Positions 1 through 12,491 of a stretch of 64,000 nt of DNA are shown one piece after another. Below the pieces are notes generated by a model. It was not told the origin of the DNA. It searched no databases and saw only the letters and a program-made list of their open reading frames with translations. Both the position numbers and the translations under genes were made by a program. The DNA is from Membranipora membranacea (Eukaryota; Bryozoa; Gymnolaemata; Cheilostomatida; Membraniporidae), in contig OU612072.1 of assembly GCA_914767715.1 (NCBI GenBank), forward strand, positions 21,516,001 through 21,580,000, written 5' to 3'. Positions within the stretch are counted from its first letter, which is position 1, and every line of letters starts with the position of its first letter.

Positions 1-1036
1 ACACAATTATTAGGAACTAATTGTAAGGGCACAACTTCTGTCGTTAATCGGTTTTAGTTTGTAAACGAGTTGGAGAATGCAGGCAGTCACTCAGTGTAAT
101 TTTTAACATCTCTCTTTCTTGATGATATCATAAGCAATGTAACCAGCAGGCAAGGAGTACTTGCAGGATAGTAACGATAAGAATGCCAAATACACACTCC
201 GCGGCGGGAGCACTAAACATTGGTGACGTGAGAAGGTCTTATCAATGCTAAGTACACGGAAAGCGGCCTATTAAAAGTCATGCTTGTTCTACATAAGTTC
301 CTAATATTCACCGCTTATGACGCGTCAAACATTTGATAGGAAAACCTTTCACTGGATATTGTTGAATACTGTTACTTGAGTTTCTCTTATCTATGTAAAG
401 ACTACAAGGTCAGTAATACAGACAAAGTCACGTCTCATGGCCCTCTATGATTAAACATATATAACCAGATGGCGACGATTTGCATCAGACAACCGGTAAG
501 AGCACATAATTCACCGTTCACTGCCGGTAGCCGAACATATAGTCCCTGTGACTGTGTCTTAGTATGGATAGTAATTGGTCACCACCGAAAACATCACGGT
601 GTCATAGTCTGCATGCGCCTATAGATATTTATCACATACTAACCTTACATGTAAGTACAATACTTAGCTTCTCGGTCTAATGTATTATGATTAGAATTAC
701 ATAATATGTATTGTTTGTATACTTGAAGGACAGTTGACGAAGACTTGGCACGCTGCCACAAGATAATAACCTAGTGACAGGGTTACAGTGAATGCAGGTA
801 GGATCATATATCCATCACAGATAAGGTAAGAATAAGAATAAAATCCTCCACACATTTGGTCTATGCATGGATGAGTTACATTTTTTGAATAGAGCATGAA
901 AGGCCAGTACGGCGGAAGGGCACAGCTGTTTTTATGGGAGTTGGAGAATACCTGGATCCAAGCAGTCAGGGTACTTTTAAAATGTTTTCGATTGAATTAA
1001 TAAATCACATTTAATTGGACATGCATTATTATGCAT
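1..1036. repeat. Dispersed duplicated block, copy 1 (second copy at 26062-27110)
   Basis: About one kilobase without a recognisable gene. It aligns nearly end to end with 26062-27110 in the same orientation, with scattered substitutions and small indels; both copies keep the same chance ORF on the minus strand (697-897 and 26760-26960). It contains degenerate GATAAG-type inverted pairs (for example near 336-400) like those found upstream of the NHL genes. The block reaches the window edge, so the true left boundary is not visible. No coding potential is claimed. Confidence 0.75.
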
Positions 1037-1443
1037 CACAGAGAGGAGAGAGCGGTAAGAATTGGGAGCAGCCCTCTCCCATCCTCATTTTCGAAGTAAT
1101 TCATCATTCTCAGGGGTGTATACAACAAGTTCTCATCCCTCCCCTCTTTCTTGGCTATACCTCATTGAATTCTTAACTGCATAAGCTGGCAAAGAGGGTT
1201 TGCATCATAGTTATGGTCAAAGTGTCGAATACACGTTTCAATGCGGAAATACTAAGTATAATAGACATGAGAGGGTCTTTTTAATGCTAAGCTCAGAAAC
1301 AGTTCCCTATTAAAAGTCATACTTCTTGTTCTACCCTAGGTTCTAAATATGTTACCACTTATGGCTAAATGCCTCTAACAATTGATAAGAAAACCATAAA
1401 CTGGTTATTATTGAATATTGATGACGCAAGTTTCACTTGTCAA

Positions 1444-1558
1444 TGTAAATATTGCAAGGTCAGTAATACAGGCAATGTTACGTCTCACGGTCTCCCTTGA
1501 TTAAACATATTATCTTTAATCACGGGAGACCGTGAGACGTGACCTTGCAATATTTACA
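1444..1558. repeat. Foldback hairpin, copy A
   Basis: The left arm (1444-1500) is repeated inverted in 1520-1558, around a loop of about 20 bases. Compared with the C copy (40414-40547), the right arm lacks about 18 bases bounded by TGAC on both sides, which looks like slipped-strand loss. The function is unknown. Confidence 0.75.
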
Positions 1559-2141
1559 TTGATAACCAGATGGTGGCTGTTTGTCTCACACAACTGATAA
1601 GACCATGCAATTCACCGTTCACTACCTGTAGCCGAATAAATAATTCCTGGGACTGTGTCTTAGCAGGGGAATTAATTGATACATGACAACAGCACTGTGA
1701 TGTTATCATAAATCCTGCATGCGTCTATTAATATATCACACGCAAACCTTACATCTGACTCAATTGACAAGCTTCTTTGTCTACTATATTATGATTTGAA
1801 TTACAATACATGCATTGTTTGTATAATTGAAGGACAGTGGACGAAGCCAAGTCAAAAGTAAACGGAGACAAGGCTGTACAGTCAATGCATGTAGGACAGC
1901 TAAGGGTAAAATTCACACTTCTTGTTCTACATAAGTTCTAACTAATATATAACCACTTATGGCTAGATGCGTCAAACATTTGATAGGAGAACCTTTCACT
2001 GGTTGTTATTCAATATTGTTGACACAGGTTTCTCTTATCAATGTAAATATTACAAGGTCAGTAAAACATGCAAATCCAGGTCTCATGGTCTCCCATGATC
2101 AAACATATATAACCAGATGTGGCTGTTTGCGTCACACAACT

Positions 2142-2208
2142 GATAAGAGCACCCAATTAACCACTAACTGCTTGTGGCTGAATATAGTTAATGTGACTGT
2201 CTCTTATC
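2142..2208. promoter_or_regulatory. Inverted GATAAGAG/CTCTTATC pair
   Basis: GATAAGAG at 2142-2149 faces CTCTTATC at 2201-2208. WGATAR is the known binding core of GATA-family factors. Similar pairs occur at 2885-2951, 3050-3118, 9551-9617, 41116-41171, 48351-48417 and 53095-53164, always about 60-70 bases apart. A regulatory role is an inference; the pairs could equally be part of a dispersed repeat. Confidence 0.4.
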
Positions 2209-3246
2209 AGTGTAGTTTACATCACACATCAACATACACTTGAGGGTTACTAACAAAGCCTGCATGAGCCTGTGAAAATATTACACAATTTTCTTACATC
2301 TAACAGGTGGAATTTGTCCACAGCTGACTTATTCAGCTTAGACCTGCCGTCCGTATTTAAGCTTACAAGATGGTTGGTGAGAACTTGCTTCCAGACAGTC
2401 AGACAGGGGTTAAGGAAATTTGAAGACTACAGCGGGGGGGAACAAAAAATTTAATTTATATCAGATGATGAGATAAATTAGAATGACACTATGTAATTGA
2501 GTAAGGAAGTCTGCAATACCATGCGTTACAATCAGAAAGCGATGGGGTTTATGAGGCAGGCACAGGGTACAGCCCCCAACCCTCTTATCCTACAAAACCT
2601 TTCTTTATTTTCAGAGCTCACTAGAACTTAAGTAGCACATGTCAGCCCCCCGGTCTTTCATTACTATTCGTCATCTTACTTTCATACTACCTAACCTGGC
2701 AACCACATCATATTTATAATAACTGCGGCAAACCCTCGATTTACTGTGATAGATCTTTACATTGTTGCATGAGAATGTCTTATAAATGCTAAGTTCAATA
2801 GGCAGTGAATTCGGTAAAGTCACACATTCTGATCTACATAAAGTATAAATACTTTACCACTTAGTGTACACGCGTCTGACTTCTGATAAGAGCACCGAGC
2901 GGGCCTTTCACTTGTTGTTTTGGAATAATGTTGAGGCACGTTTCTCTTATCAATGTTATTATTGCAAGGTCAGTAATAAAGACAACATCCCATCGCATGG
3001 TCAATAATTCAGCATTATTATATTACCAAATGGCTTGCGTCACACATCTGATAAGAGCACAGTATTAACCACGCACTGCTAGTTGCTGAAAATAGTTGCT
3101 GTGACTCTCTCTTTATCAGTGCAATTAATAGAACCTTGAAATAGCACACACTATCCTCCATCTAACCGCCTAACATGGCATAGCTCCTTTCTCCTTGCTT
3201 TAAAATTTGCACTGTATCATAGGCATAAAAAAATACTTGCTAAAAT

Positions 3247-3781
3247 TTAAAGACTTAGTTTGAGGCTGCTCTTTTGTATCACATCTTATTCTCCATATTT
3301 TATTCTATCATGTGAGCGATTTTCAGCTTTAGAATCCAAATATTGAGGAAGTTATGGCCTCTCAAACTTCCAGGGTGATTGCCTTCAATCGGCATTGGGA
3401 ATAAGCGGATGTTTCCCCTGGGGTATGTCACAACCATAGACATGTGACATAGACATTATGAGTTAGTAGTTAATACACTAATAATCACAATAATTGATGA
3501 TCAAAATTCAGACCTGGGTGGGAATCGAACCCGGGTCCCTATATCTACAGGCAACGATGCTACCATCACGCCACTTGGACCAACTAGGTTAGCTGGCTGT
3601 GACGTACCCTAGGGATTGCCGGCTGATTTTTACTGCCGATAAATTGCCGTCACCTTGGAAGTTTGAGAGGCCATAACTTCCTCAATATTTGGATTCTAAA
3701 GCTGAAAATCGCTCACATGATAGAATAAAATATGGAGAATAAGATGTGATACAAAAGAGCAGCCTAAAACAAAGTCTTTAA
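3247..3781. mobile_element. TTAA-flanked foldback element (MITE) with tRNA-like core, copy 1
   Basis: Long terminal inverted repeats run from 3247 (TTAA, then AAAGACTTAG...) to 3781 and include matching arms around 3272-3400 and 3650-3775. TTAA at both ends fits the target-site preference of piggyBac and Kolobok superfamilies. On the minus strand the centre (about 3511-3585) reads like a tRNA-derived head: an A-box-like TGGCGTGATGG followed by a B-box GGTTCGATTCC. No transposase is encoded, so it would be non-autonomous. A second copy lies inverted at 55350-56020. Confidence 0.75.
3511..3585 (-). other. tRNA-like Pol III box region inside foldback element
   Basis: Read on the minus strand, this has an A-box-like stretch, then GGGTTCGATTCC as B box, at tRNA-like spacing. 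It is not proposed as a functional tRNA because no clean cloverleaf with paired acceptor stem was seen. The same core recurs in the copy at about 55680-55750. Confidence 0.45.
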
Positions 3782-4565
3782 AGGTGTAGCTTCTTTTGAC
3801 CATTTGACCAAAGTGACAGCCAAGCAAATTTGCATTAACAAGCCTAAGCGTGCCTTTACAGGCAGATCGAAGCGGTATTTATGACCCAAATTAGTCCAGC
3901 GACTGTTGCGAATTCATTAATCAAGTAACTAAATCATTATATACCCTAATATCCACTATAGCTTCAGGCAAATGGGGCATCTCAGAATAGGTTGCTTTAT
4001 GCAAACACAGTGATATCATTCTTGATAGCAATTTTCCTGAAACATCAATTTTTCGGAGCCAAAACATATCTCAGGATTGAATAGGATTACACAGAACCTG
4101 ACCATAGAGATCTGAGGTATGAGAGGGCTCTTGACCTCTCTGATTCTTTTTGACATGACATCCTTTTGGTACAGGGGAAATCACTGTCAATTATTAATTT
4201 TCAATGGTTTTGTTATCATTGAGTTTTGTATTAAGATATATTATAAGGTAAAATATAGGACAACAATTCCTTTCTACAACATCAGCTTTCCTGCAAATGT
4301 TGCTGTAAATTTCTTTTGCTATTGATTAAGGAATAATAACATGTTATAAAAAGAAAGGAAGTAGGGGTTCTTAGAAGTAAGTAGGGTAGCACAGCCCCCT
4401 AACTAACCTCTGCTTCTATCCCCTATGTAATAAATTTGAATCAAGCATCACACAATGAATCAATGGGATCATGAGGTATATTAACTATTTAGGTAGCTTC
4501 TGTCATTATAATCGCTAAAGGCCCACACTGTAAAGTGATGCAACCTGGTTTAACTCATTACTTTG

Positions 4566-7500
4566 TTAGACACAAGAATCTGTTCTCTTGTCATACTTCT
4601 TATTATGAAGACATGTCGAAGTCAGAACCAGCTCAGCGTACGCTCCTGCCTTAGTCTTAGTCGGATAAACCACCCTGTTGAATCATGGAAAGAGAGAAAA
4701 GTTTGGATAATGCTCAGTTTGTCTCTTTATTACTCCCTTCAGTTATATATAGAAAAAAAAGTGTAAGACTGGCCACAGCAAGTATCATTAACTGGGGGTT
4801 CCATAAGGATCCATTATCGCAGATAATTACAAGTATGATTAAAACTAAGCTCGGCTAAACAAAATCACTCACGGTGGTATCCTAGTGATGACAAGCATAT
4901 TCAGAATCGGGTATCGGCTCAGTTCAAGAAGTTTGTCTGTCAGTCTCTGCTTCAGTCCTACTGGGATTTCTGTAACTGTGCCATCAAATGTGACATCAGT
5001 AGACCAGGTTACTGTCAGAGTGTCATTCTCACAGCTCAGCTTAGCCTGAGAACTGACCTTAGGGTTGCAGTCTACAAACAATATTATAACAATGTCAGGA
5101 GGGCACTAAGCGTACATAGATACATATCAAAGAAGTTATAGGCATGACATTCGAATACATTCATTAGCATACTATATTTTATATTTATTGTTTGCTGTAT
5201 TTTGTATTATCGGGCGATTTAAAGTGTGATGGGGAATGATGACGTCAGTATTTGTAATTTCCTGTGACACATTAATACTGTGAAATTCAAATTATGAAGA
5301 CGTCAAAGCACTTACTGTGTTGACATATTGCCTTTATCTGGTTGACATTGCTACTAGCGAGGCTTGTTAGAGTGGCGAAGGCAACCTTATCAGTTAGTAC
5401 TGTACACTTTATATCATACTCAGCTACCAGCCCTACCCGTCTCATCAACAAGTGATCTAAAGTGTCAATAAATTATTAGTGATGACTGGTACTAAACTAC
5501 TGCAAATGTTGAATTTACAATCTTATTAAATAGCTGAACAGTTTAGACTGGATGGGTTCTAACATTAGTGAATGAGTTGACTTGTTGTTGAAATTTAACC
5601 TCCATAGAGAGCCCAAGAGACTAAGACTGATGAGTATAAGAATCATTGTGATTTAAAACTAAGTTAATAGGCTGTACCTTTGATCTCAACTTTAAGGGAG
5701 CAGTTTCCATTTTCTCTATATATGTGATAATTGTAGACCCCAACAGGTAGTTCCAGTCGATGTACGGCGCCATCTAGTGTGAGATCATGTGCTGATAACC
5801 CAGTAGAGGCAGAGACAACTCCTCTTATTTCTTCCGGACACTCATTGGATTTGGAGGTTGTGCCTGTTTAATCAATAAAAGATGCTATTGTTAAAAAAAT
5901 CAACTGGCTGGATCAGAGAGAATTGCTCAAATTATGTGTCAACAAATAACAAAGAATTGATTGAAAAGCTACAGCAACCCTCCAAGGGCTTCAAATTATG
6001 CAAGCTAAGCTTGAAGAACAATAATACCATAAGAGTGGGTTCGGAGCCCCAGGTGCATGTGTACTGTGTGTATGGGTCATTGATGACAGTGTCCCACGGT
6101 TTAACCTACTTACAGGTAGGAGGATGAGGAGCTTAAAATATATTCCAGTCAGTTAGATGCGTACCCACCATTATTAATGACTATAATATTTATAGTACAG
6201 TTGTCTCTGTGGATGACGTGACTACCGACTGCAAATTCAGTCCGTTGGTCAGGAGCTGTACCCACCAGTGCTCTCTCCGCATCAGATGTCACATACAATG
6301 TCATGTTTCTGTCCTGACAAGGCGCTCTAGTGGTAGTTACTACATATTAAAATACATATTAATCATTTGTGTGACGATAATATTTAATACGGAAGTATAA
6401 ACCATAACTGGTAGCAATATATTTGGGGGGGGGGTTGTGAGTATGTTATGTTTAATGTACCAAAAGGTATCAAATTGGAAAGCTTAAATCGGCAATAAAT
6501 TAACCATATTTGTACTCACCATTATTTATGACTCTAATATTTATAGTACAGTTGTCCTCATAAATCACATGAGTTCCCACAGCTAAACTTGTATTTACAC
6601 TTGGAGTCACCTCGACAAATGCTCTGTCCTCATCAGATGTCACATACAATGTCATGTTTCTCTCGTGACAAGGCGCTCTAGTGGTAGTTCCTACAGATTA
6701 AAATAAAAATTCATCATTTCCATGAGGATTCTATTCAATATTGGAGAACAAATAATGCATGGTACAATTACATTTAGTTTTGGATACAAGTTTAGGTGCT
6801 TGTGTACCGAGTATTTGAGGTGGTATCCTTCATTTAACGGCCAGCAAGTTATTTTAATGGCTAGCTCAAATTGGCTATCGACTTTTTTTATTTATACCCA
6901 CCGTTATTTATGACTATAATGTTTATAGTACAGTTGTCCCTATAGATGACATGACTACCCACTGCAAATGCAGTCTGCTGGCCAGGAGCTGTATCAACCA
7001 GTGCTCTCCCCCCATCAGATGTCACATAGAGTGTCTTGTTACTGTCCTGACAAGAGGCTCTGGTGGTAGTCATCTGTGTAGTAGTTGATGGTGTGGTAGT
7101 TTTAGGTATTGGCGTAGTTGTAAGTTTTGGATCTAGAAAATTTGAATATTCAATATCATGGAGTCAATTTTTAAACACCTTTCAAACAAAATCAAAAGAA
7201 TATTAAAAAAATTTTGTTCAACATGAATATGAACAGAATTTCCAAGGCTGCTACTCTACTTTATAATTTAATTATTTCATATCTCATTTATTGGAGTAAT
7301 CTTTTTATGTGAGGCAAAAGTGGTAAATTTGATCATTGATATAATATTTAGTAAAATCAGCTATATGTTGCCTCACAAGATTATCAGGCGGGAATAGCTA
7401 AAGAGATAAAATATACCAGCAAATAATCACCTATAAATTCAACTTGAGATAACAGAGATAGCATTAAACTATCAATATATATACAGCGTACTCACACACA

Positions 7501-9374
7501 AACTGCTGGATCCTCTTGTACTGTCCGACAATCAGAAATGTATCAGTCATAATTAGAGACCTGGGAGAGCTCCGGAGACATCCTGAGCAGAGATCCAGTG
7601 TGGTGACTCTGTCTGACTTCATGTCTACGAGTCGGATCTTGTTATTGCCCTCATCAGCCACAAGTAGTGTCTGATTACCTATGAATACGAGGTCACGTGG
7701 GTAGTAGAATAAAGAGTTTAGTAGAGAGCTGTCTGCGTAACCTGAGTTCCCTGGTGATCCGGATATAAGTGTTATTATCTTCTGTCTGTATGTGATACGG
7801 TAGAGAGCCCGATTCACTGCTGGGACATACAGGTCACCATTGTCATCCTGTGTCAGGTCTCTGATATACTGGAGTCGGTCGGACATCACGAAAGTACCGA
7901 CAGAGGCGGAGCTTACATCAACTGTCCTCACAGCCTTGTTAAACATGTCAGTGACGAGAAGCTGATCGACATCTTTCTTGTCTTTTATTACAGACCAGGG
8001 ACGGGAGAACTGACCGGGGAGACCCTCTGTGTATCCTGCTGACTGACACTGTCCAGAGAAGACGGAGGTGATCCCTGTGACACGGTTAATCTCTCTCAGA
8101 CAGTTATTATAATAGTCAGCTACAATTATACGCCTATCTGTGACTTGTGTGAACCCTGTGATGAGGTTGAATCGAGCCTCAGTTCCTCTCCCCTCTCTGT
8201 ATCCACTCTCAGCAGTGTTCCCCGCTATGGTCGTAGATGTTGAACCGTCGGTGGTCTTTAGTGAATAGAGGGCAGTGTACAGTATGTTACCGGGTTGGAA
8301 GAGATCTTCTTCAATGTGATAAACAAAGTAAGAGGTGGTGGTGAAGTTTGTAGCTGTAGATCTCTCTAATCTGTAAGATTAATATTGTTATGTAAATGGA
8401 CGATGTTGGTTAATTTGATCGTATTAACGCATTAATTATTGAACAAAAAATTCACAGGTATTGCAAATGCAATATTTTTAATGAAGTGTATTTTTCGTAT
8501 TCTAAGTATTCATGTGCTGGTTGGTGAATCAAATTTATCAGAATTATTAATTTTTCCCAAAATTGATTCAGATTGATAATTGTGTTATCTATCAACCAAT
8601 TAAATTTAAATGCAGGTTATGCACCAGACACCAACATATACAATATTTGATACGCGGCTTTTGTTCACAGTAAATCTTGGTTATTTGGAGTTGTCTCATT
8701 TTATACACCATGAGGAGGCAATACACAAAATTTTAATTAAGCGACCTACATTCAAAATCCTGAGTAAAACAGATATTTTCTTCAATTAATCAACAAAAAT
8801 GTTTGCAATGTATAAATCACAAAAAAGTAACAGCTTGTACCAAAAGTAATGTGTAATATCACAAATCACAAGAAGGAATGAAATGATCAAATGATTAGTT
8901 CACTGTACATTGCCTACCCTGAATCTGATATTTTTACTAAAGGATATTCTAGCATAGAACTCAGAAGGCTTTCAAACCCCTATTTATCACATCAATGGAA
9001 AGTGACTCACCGATCAACTAGAGACTGCGTATCCTGATCCATACACCACCCGGTATTTAGTGTCACACAACATAACACCTGTCAAAACGATGATGGTATT
9101 AATTAAGTTTGTTACAAAAGAAATAAGCAAGGTACTGTAGGTTAGGGAGGGGGAGACACCTCCCATATAAAGATAATACTGATTCCCCATTGAGACCCTC
9201 TGCACACTCATCATATAAGTGTTATGTCAGGGTTAAAGCATGTCATGCTTGTAATCGTATGTACTATCACTACTGCTTTTTTTTCAGGATTATTACAAAA
9301 TATCAATTTTAAGGTTATAAGTGAATTGCAATTCACATTGTACTTACAAGGAAAAGTGCCGGTCTCAGTTCCAT
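4566..9374 (-). CDS. NHL gene A: secreted NHL-repeat protein, complete, 10 exons
   Basis: Exons in reading order: 9374-9348, 9078-9011, 8370-7496, 7132-6902, 6690-6520, 6339-6169, 5863-5678, 5456-5316, 5071-4873, 4674-4566 (TAA at 4566). All borders are GT/AG; the frame stays open for 2178 bases, giving about 725 residues. Residues 1-25 or so form a signal peptide (start MELRPALFL, then a Cys/Val-rich core). The large exon (about residues 33-323) encodes NHL repeats, seen as repeated IIVADYYNNCLREI- and LLVADEGNNKIRLVD-type blades, which fold as a beta-propeller. Residues 324-514 are three tandem ~57-residue modules (TTTRAxC ... LYVTSD ... VGSHVI ... DNCTINI), one per exon, all phase 1. The C-terminal ~210 residues are novel to me and hold several cysteines. 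No membrane helix was seen, so secretion is inferred. NHL propellers usually bind proteins or ligands; the partner is unknown. Confidence 0.85.
6169..7132 (-). other. Three tandem module exons of gene A
   Basis: Exons 7132-6902, 6690-6520 and 6339-6169 encode paralogous ~57-residue modules with the order TTTRA-C, LYVTSD, RAxV, VGSHVI or VGTHVI, DNCTINI and VINN. The two conserved cysteines in each probably pair. All begin and end in phase 1, so they can be duplicated or skipped without breaking the frame. The first is longer because a Thr/Pro-rich linker precedes it. I do not recognise this domain family. Confidence 0.75.
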
Positions 9375-9550
9375 GATTCTTGACACGCCGAATATCTTCA
9401 TCGGACTATAGCAATATCAATTCTACACCTCTAATCTCTCCTCAGTACGGTAAGTGAATGAACTGGCAGTGAACATAAACCCGCTGCGGAGGTATTTAGC
9501 TAGCGGCAACTAATGTTTAACCAGTTATCTTTTATGTGCGTCAAACTTCA

Positions 9551-9617
9551 GATAAGAGAGCCGAGTAAATCTTTCTCTGCCTGGTAATGACTACTGTTGA
9601 CGTAAGAATCTCTTATC
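9551..9617. promoter_or_regulatory. Inverted GATA-type pair upstream of gene A
   Basis: GATAAGAG at 9551-9558 and CTCTTATC at 9610-9617 lie about 180 bases upstream of the gene A start codon. The same pair with the same spacing lies upstream of gene C (48351-48417). Placement near the start makes a promoter or enhancer role plausible, but this is inferred. Confidence 0.45.
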
Positions 9618-9989
9618 AGTGTAAACATTTGAAGGTAGCTATATTGGGCAAAATCATGTGTCCTGTTTTGACAAAGTCCCCAATATTGAACCAGGGTACT
9701 GCTGTGTGCGTCAGAGACCAGATTAGAAGGACAAGTGAAACTTTCACTGCCCAGTACTCAATCATGCTAATACAATGATTCGTATATCACTGTAAATGTT
9801 ACAGGAGGCAACAAACTTAAATTCTACGAAAAGGAATGTAAATGTTGGCATGCCTACCTGAGTCTCACTAGATGGGGCCTGATGTTTACAAGTCTGAGCC
9901 GGTTTCATCAACTGAGCTACGTTGATAATAACGAAGGATGACAGCACACAATTCTTGTGTGTATCAATTTTAGCCAATTTATTATTAGC

Positions 9990-11898
9990 TATTTTTTATT
10001 CAATTGCATTGCATGGATCTCATGACATCAAACTACCTCGACCTTACATACTAGCGATAAGAGTTTTGCAGTGTCTAACTTCTATCCGTAAACTGCCGTA
10101 AATACCTGATGCCGTTAACTTGTAGAAACCATTAATGATGAGATCATATGATTAATATCAACTCATCAAGCTAGCTATGAATCTTGAATTTGTTGAAGCA
10201 AGCTATACAAATACTGCTGTAGTGAATTGCACATTGCAATGTTTCATAAGCATTGGATGATTGAGCCGCCTCGAGAGCATGTTGCCTCCTGCTATAAGTC
10301 AAATTCAACTTAAATACAAATAACTTACTAAGACCACACAACACTAACAGTATAATTCCGCCTGCAGTGTTATGTGGCTAGTACCAACTATATATAACAT
10401 GGTAGCTTGCATAATAAATTTTATACAGAGAGCATACCTGCCCTGTATAATGGTGGTAATTATTTGATACACAGTCATTCAGAAGAGTACTTTCACTTAA
10501 CATCAATTTTGTATGGAAAGTCTGTTATCTTCAAAGATTTAACCAAGGCAGCTTGTCTCAGCTATCAATAAGCGTACATTTTTAACAAGTGACATAATAA
10601 AGGAAAAGCATCTAAGTTTTGTAGGACAGCTGGCTGTTTTGTAACCACACAAACCAACTTGAGTTTAGACTGAATAAGCGGAAGTGGGAGTTATCTGACT
10701 AGTGCGTCGAGGGAGGATAACTCCTATTGTGGTATAAGTTAATAAATTAGCTGATTAGTATATATTTATTGATTGCGAGGGTTCTGTTGACTGGGATTAA
10801 CATGTACTTATGTCATGTACTTATGTCATAGCATAGGATCGCTGAGCTTGGCCATTAGCCAGTGGATGGTTGTTTCAATACACAATTTGTGTGAGTGTTA
10901 ACTCGAGTGAGGCTATTCACAACATGTGGGTGTCAAGAGCTGTCATTCTGACTGGTGCCTTGTTTATAGTGATTTAGTGGATAACTAAGCGGATATGTTT
11001 GATTGAACTTGTGCATTATTAATTATGCGTGGCTAGCGCATAGGGTTTAATACTGATAGTTAGTCAACTTGTGCGGCTTTTACTGATTCTAGCTAATTCT
11101 GCGTAGCTAGCGCCTAGGAATTAATAGTAGGGTAAAGTGCAAGAGTTGTATTGAGGATGAAATAGTGCTCTGCACCGGCTCTTATGCTCTGAATGGTAAC
11201 ATATAGGCTACATAGAAAATAGAGTAAATGGCCAATGAACATGGGCGAAAATCCTCTTGACTCTGAGTATCCCTCCACGTACTAAAATGGTGCGTGGGGC
11301 TTTAGCGTTTTACTACGTAATGAAAACAGTAACACATGTATTAATGGCTTGATGAAATCTATGATGCTTGTATAATAAAAGCGTGTTTAGGGAGGGAGGC
11401 GTTTATAACAGCTGCACATTATTAGGGAGCATGATGATTGTCTTTTTTTTTAGAATTCACAGGCACCTATGGGTTGGTATAAGGCAAAATAGTTCAATAA
11501 GAAAAAGTACTTTATGTGTACGTACAAAAAACCCTTCAATTTAGCATTGCTTATAATTATACAAAGCCTCCGTGATTATTTAGTACATGATGGATTGATA
11601 ATTTTTTATATTTGTAACAAACCTCATCATTCATTTACAAGGCATCCTGGATTTTTACAAAGGTATTGGTAAAGGCGTTCACCTCTCAACGCTTCTGAAG
11701 TGAATGGGTTTGAGTCCCGCTGCTGACTAAGAGTAAGATATACTGGTTGTATAAGGGTTGTGCCGCACAGACTCATCCAATGCCATACAAACAGAACCAG
11801 TGGTAAGATGAGTGATAGACTAAGAGACTCTGATTGCAGAGTATAGAAGTAGCTAAAGCTACAACACCTTCCTTCTTACTTTACTGTTTAAAGTTTGC
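9990..11898. other. Intergenic stretch between genes A and B, with old duplicated blocks
   Basis: No gene was found. Parts of 9965-11920 resemble 23390-24620 at lower identity than the A/C duplication, so this is an older duplicate. Near 11660-11730 a GGTTTGAGTCCC B-box-like motif within a tRNA-like stretch suggests a SINE remnant. Confidence 0.5.
11650..11800 (+). mobile_element. Possible tRNA-derived SINE remnant
   Basis: A GGTAAAGGCGTTC A-box-like stretch is followed about 35 bases later by GGGTTTGAGTCCC. This is the arrangement of a tRNA-derived SINE head. Only this copy was seen clearly in the window, so the call is weak. Confidence 0.3.
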
Positions 11899-12491
11899 CT
11901 AGCTGGCTGTCCTCTGGTTCTCAAAAACAATAACAATAATATCAGGTTTATACGCAATAGGAATTAATTGACATAAAGTTTGAAATTCTTTTTGCAAAAT
12001 CATTTTAGGATGATCAATGCATACGGGTGGGTTGATGTAAATTTGACCGGAAATATGTGAAAATTGCAATGGTCTTATATAAGGGGCCACTGAAAAATTC
12101 TGGCGAGTTAACATAGTTTGCATGTAAAGCAATGGGGAAATATATAGAGGTGTTAGACCTAATAGTAGCACTAGCAGACAACTTGCACAATCAGCTGATT
12201 GCAGTATATATAGCAACTTTAAAGGAAACATATTTTTCAGTGGCCTGCCTGGGTAGGTTACGGAACATTTAAAGGTTGGTGAAACTGGTGAGCACTGGAA
12301 GGGCTGGGTGGGGAAGGCAGGCTGGTGGTGGTGGTGGTGGTGGATGGTCCTCATTCTGATGACATAATCGGCAAATACTAGAACAGAAATCACCACTATA
12401 ATCACAACAGCTGAAGATATTAATGCAACATTTAGATTTGAAATGCCAGGTTGTTGTGCAGACTTTCCGGCTGTGACTGCGGGGTTTCCCT
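11899..12491 (-). other. Terminal exon of gene B with transmembrane helix and His-rich tail
   Basis: After the acceptor at 12492-12493 this exon opens in phase 1. It encodes a short polar stretch, a ~21-residue hydrophobic helix, then RMRT and six histidines followed by a Pro-rich region, and stops at 11899. Genes A and C have nothing similar, so B was a membrane form of the family. Much of the later tail looks weakly constrained. Confidence 0.6.

Larger units (their letters stand above)
1036..2455. repeat. Left part of segmental duplication, copy A (partner 40006-42180)
   Basis: This non-coding stretch matches 40006-42180 closely in direct orientation. The partner differs by a ~0.75-kb SINE-like insertion (about 41214-41962) and small indels. 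The stretch carries a foldback hairpin at 1444-1558 and inverted GATA-like pairs, for example GATAAGAG at 2142-2149 with CTCTTATC at 2201-2208. The short ORFs here show no family signature. The similarity resumes at about 3861 after an A-specific 1.4-kb stretch (2455-3860). Confidence 0.8.

Noticed and set aside
3511-3585. A functional tRNA gene
   Set aside because: A and B boxes are present, but no acceptor stem or clean cloverleaf was seen, and it lies inside a repeated foldback element.
4119-4766. Plus-strand ORFs overlapping gene A's 3' end, also seen near 42894
   Set aside because: They are shadows of the minus-strand terminal exon and its flank; they recur only because the region is duplicated.
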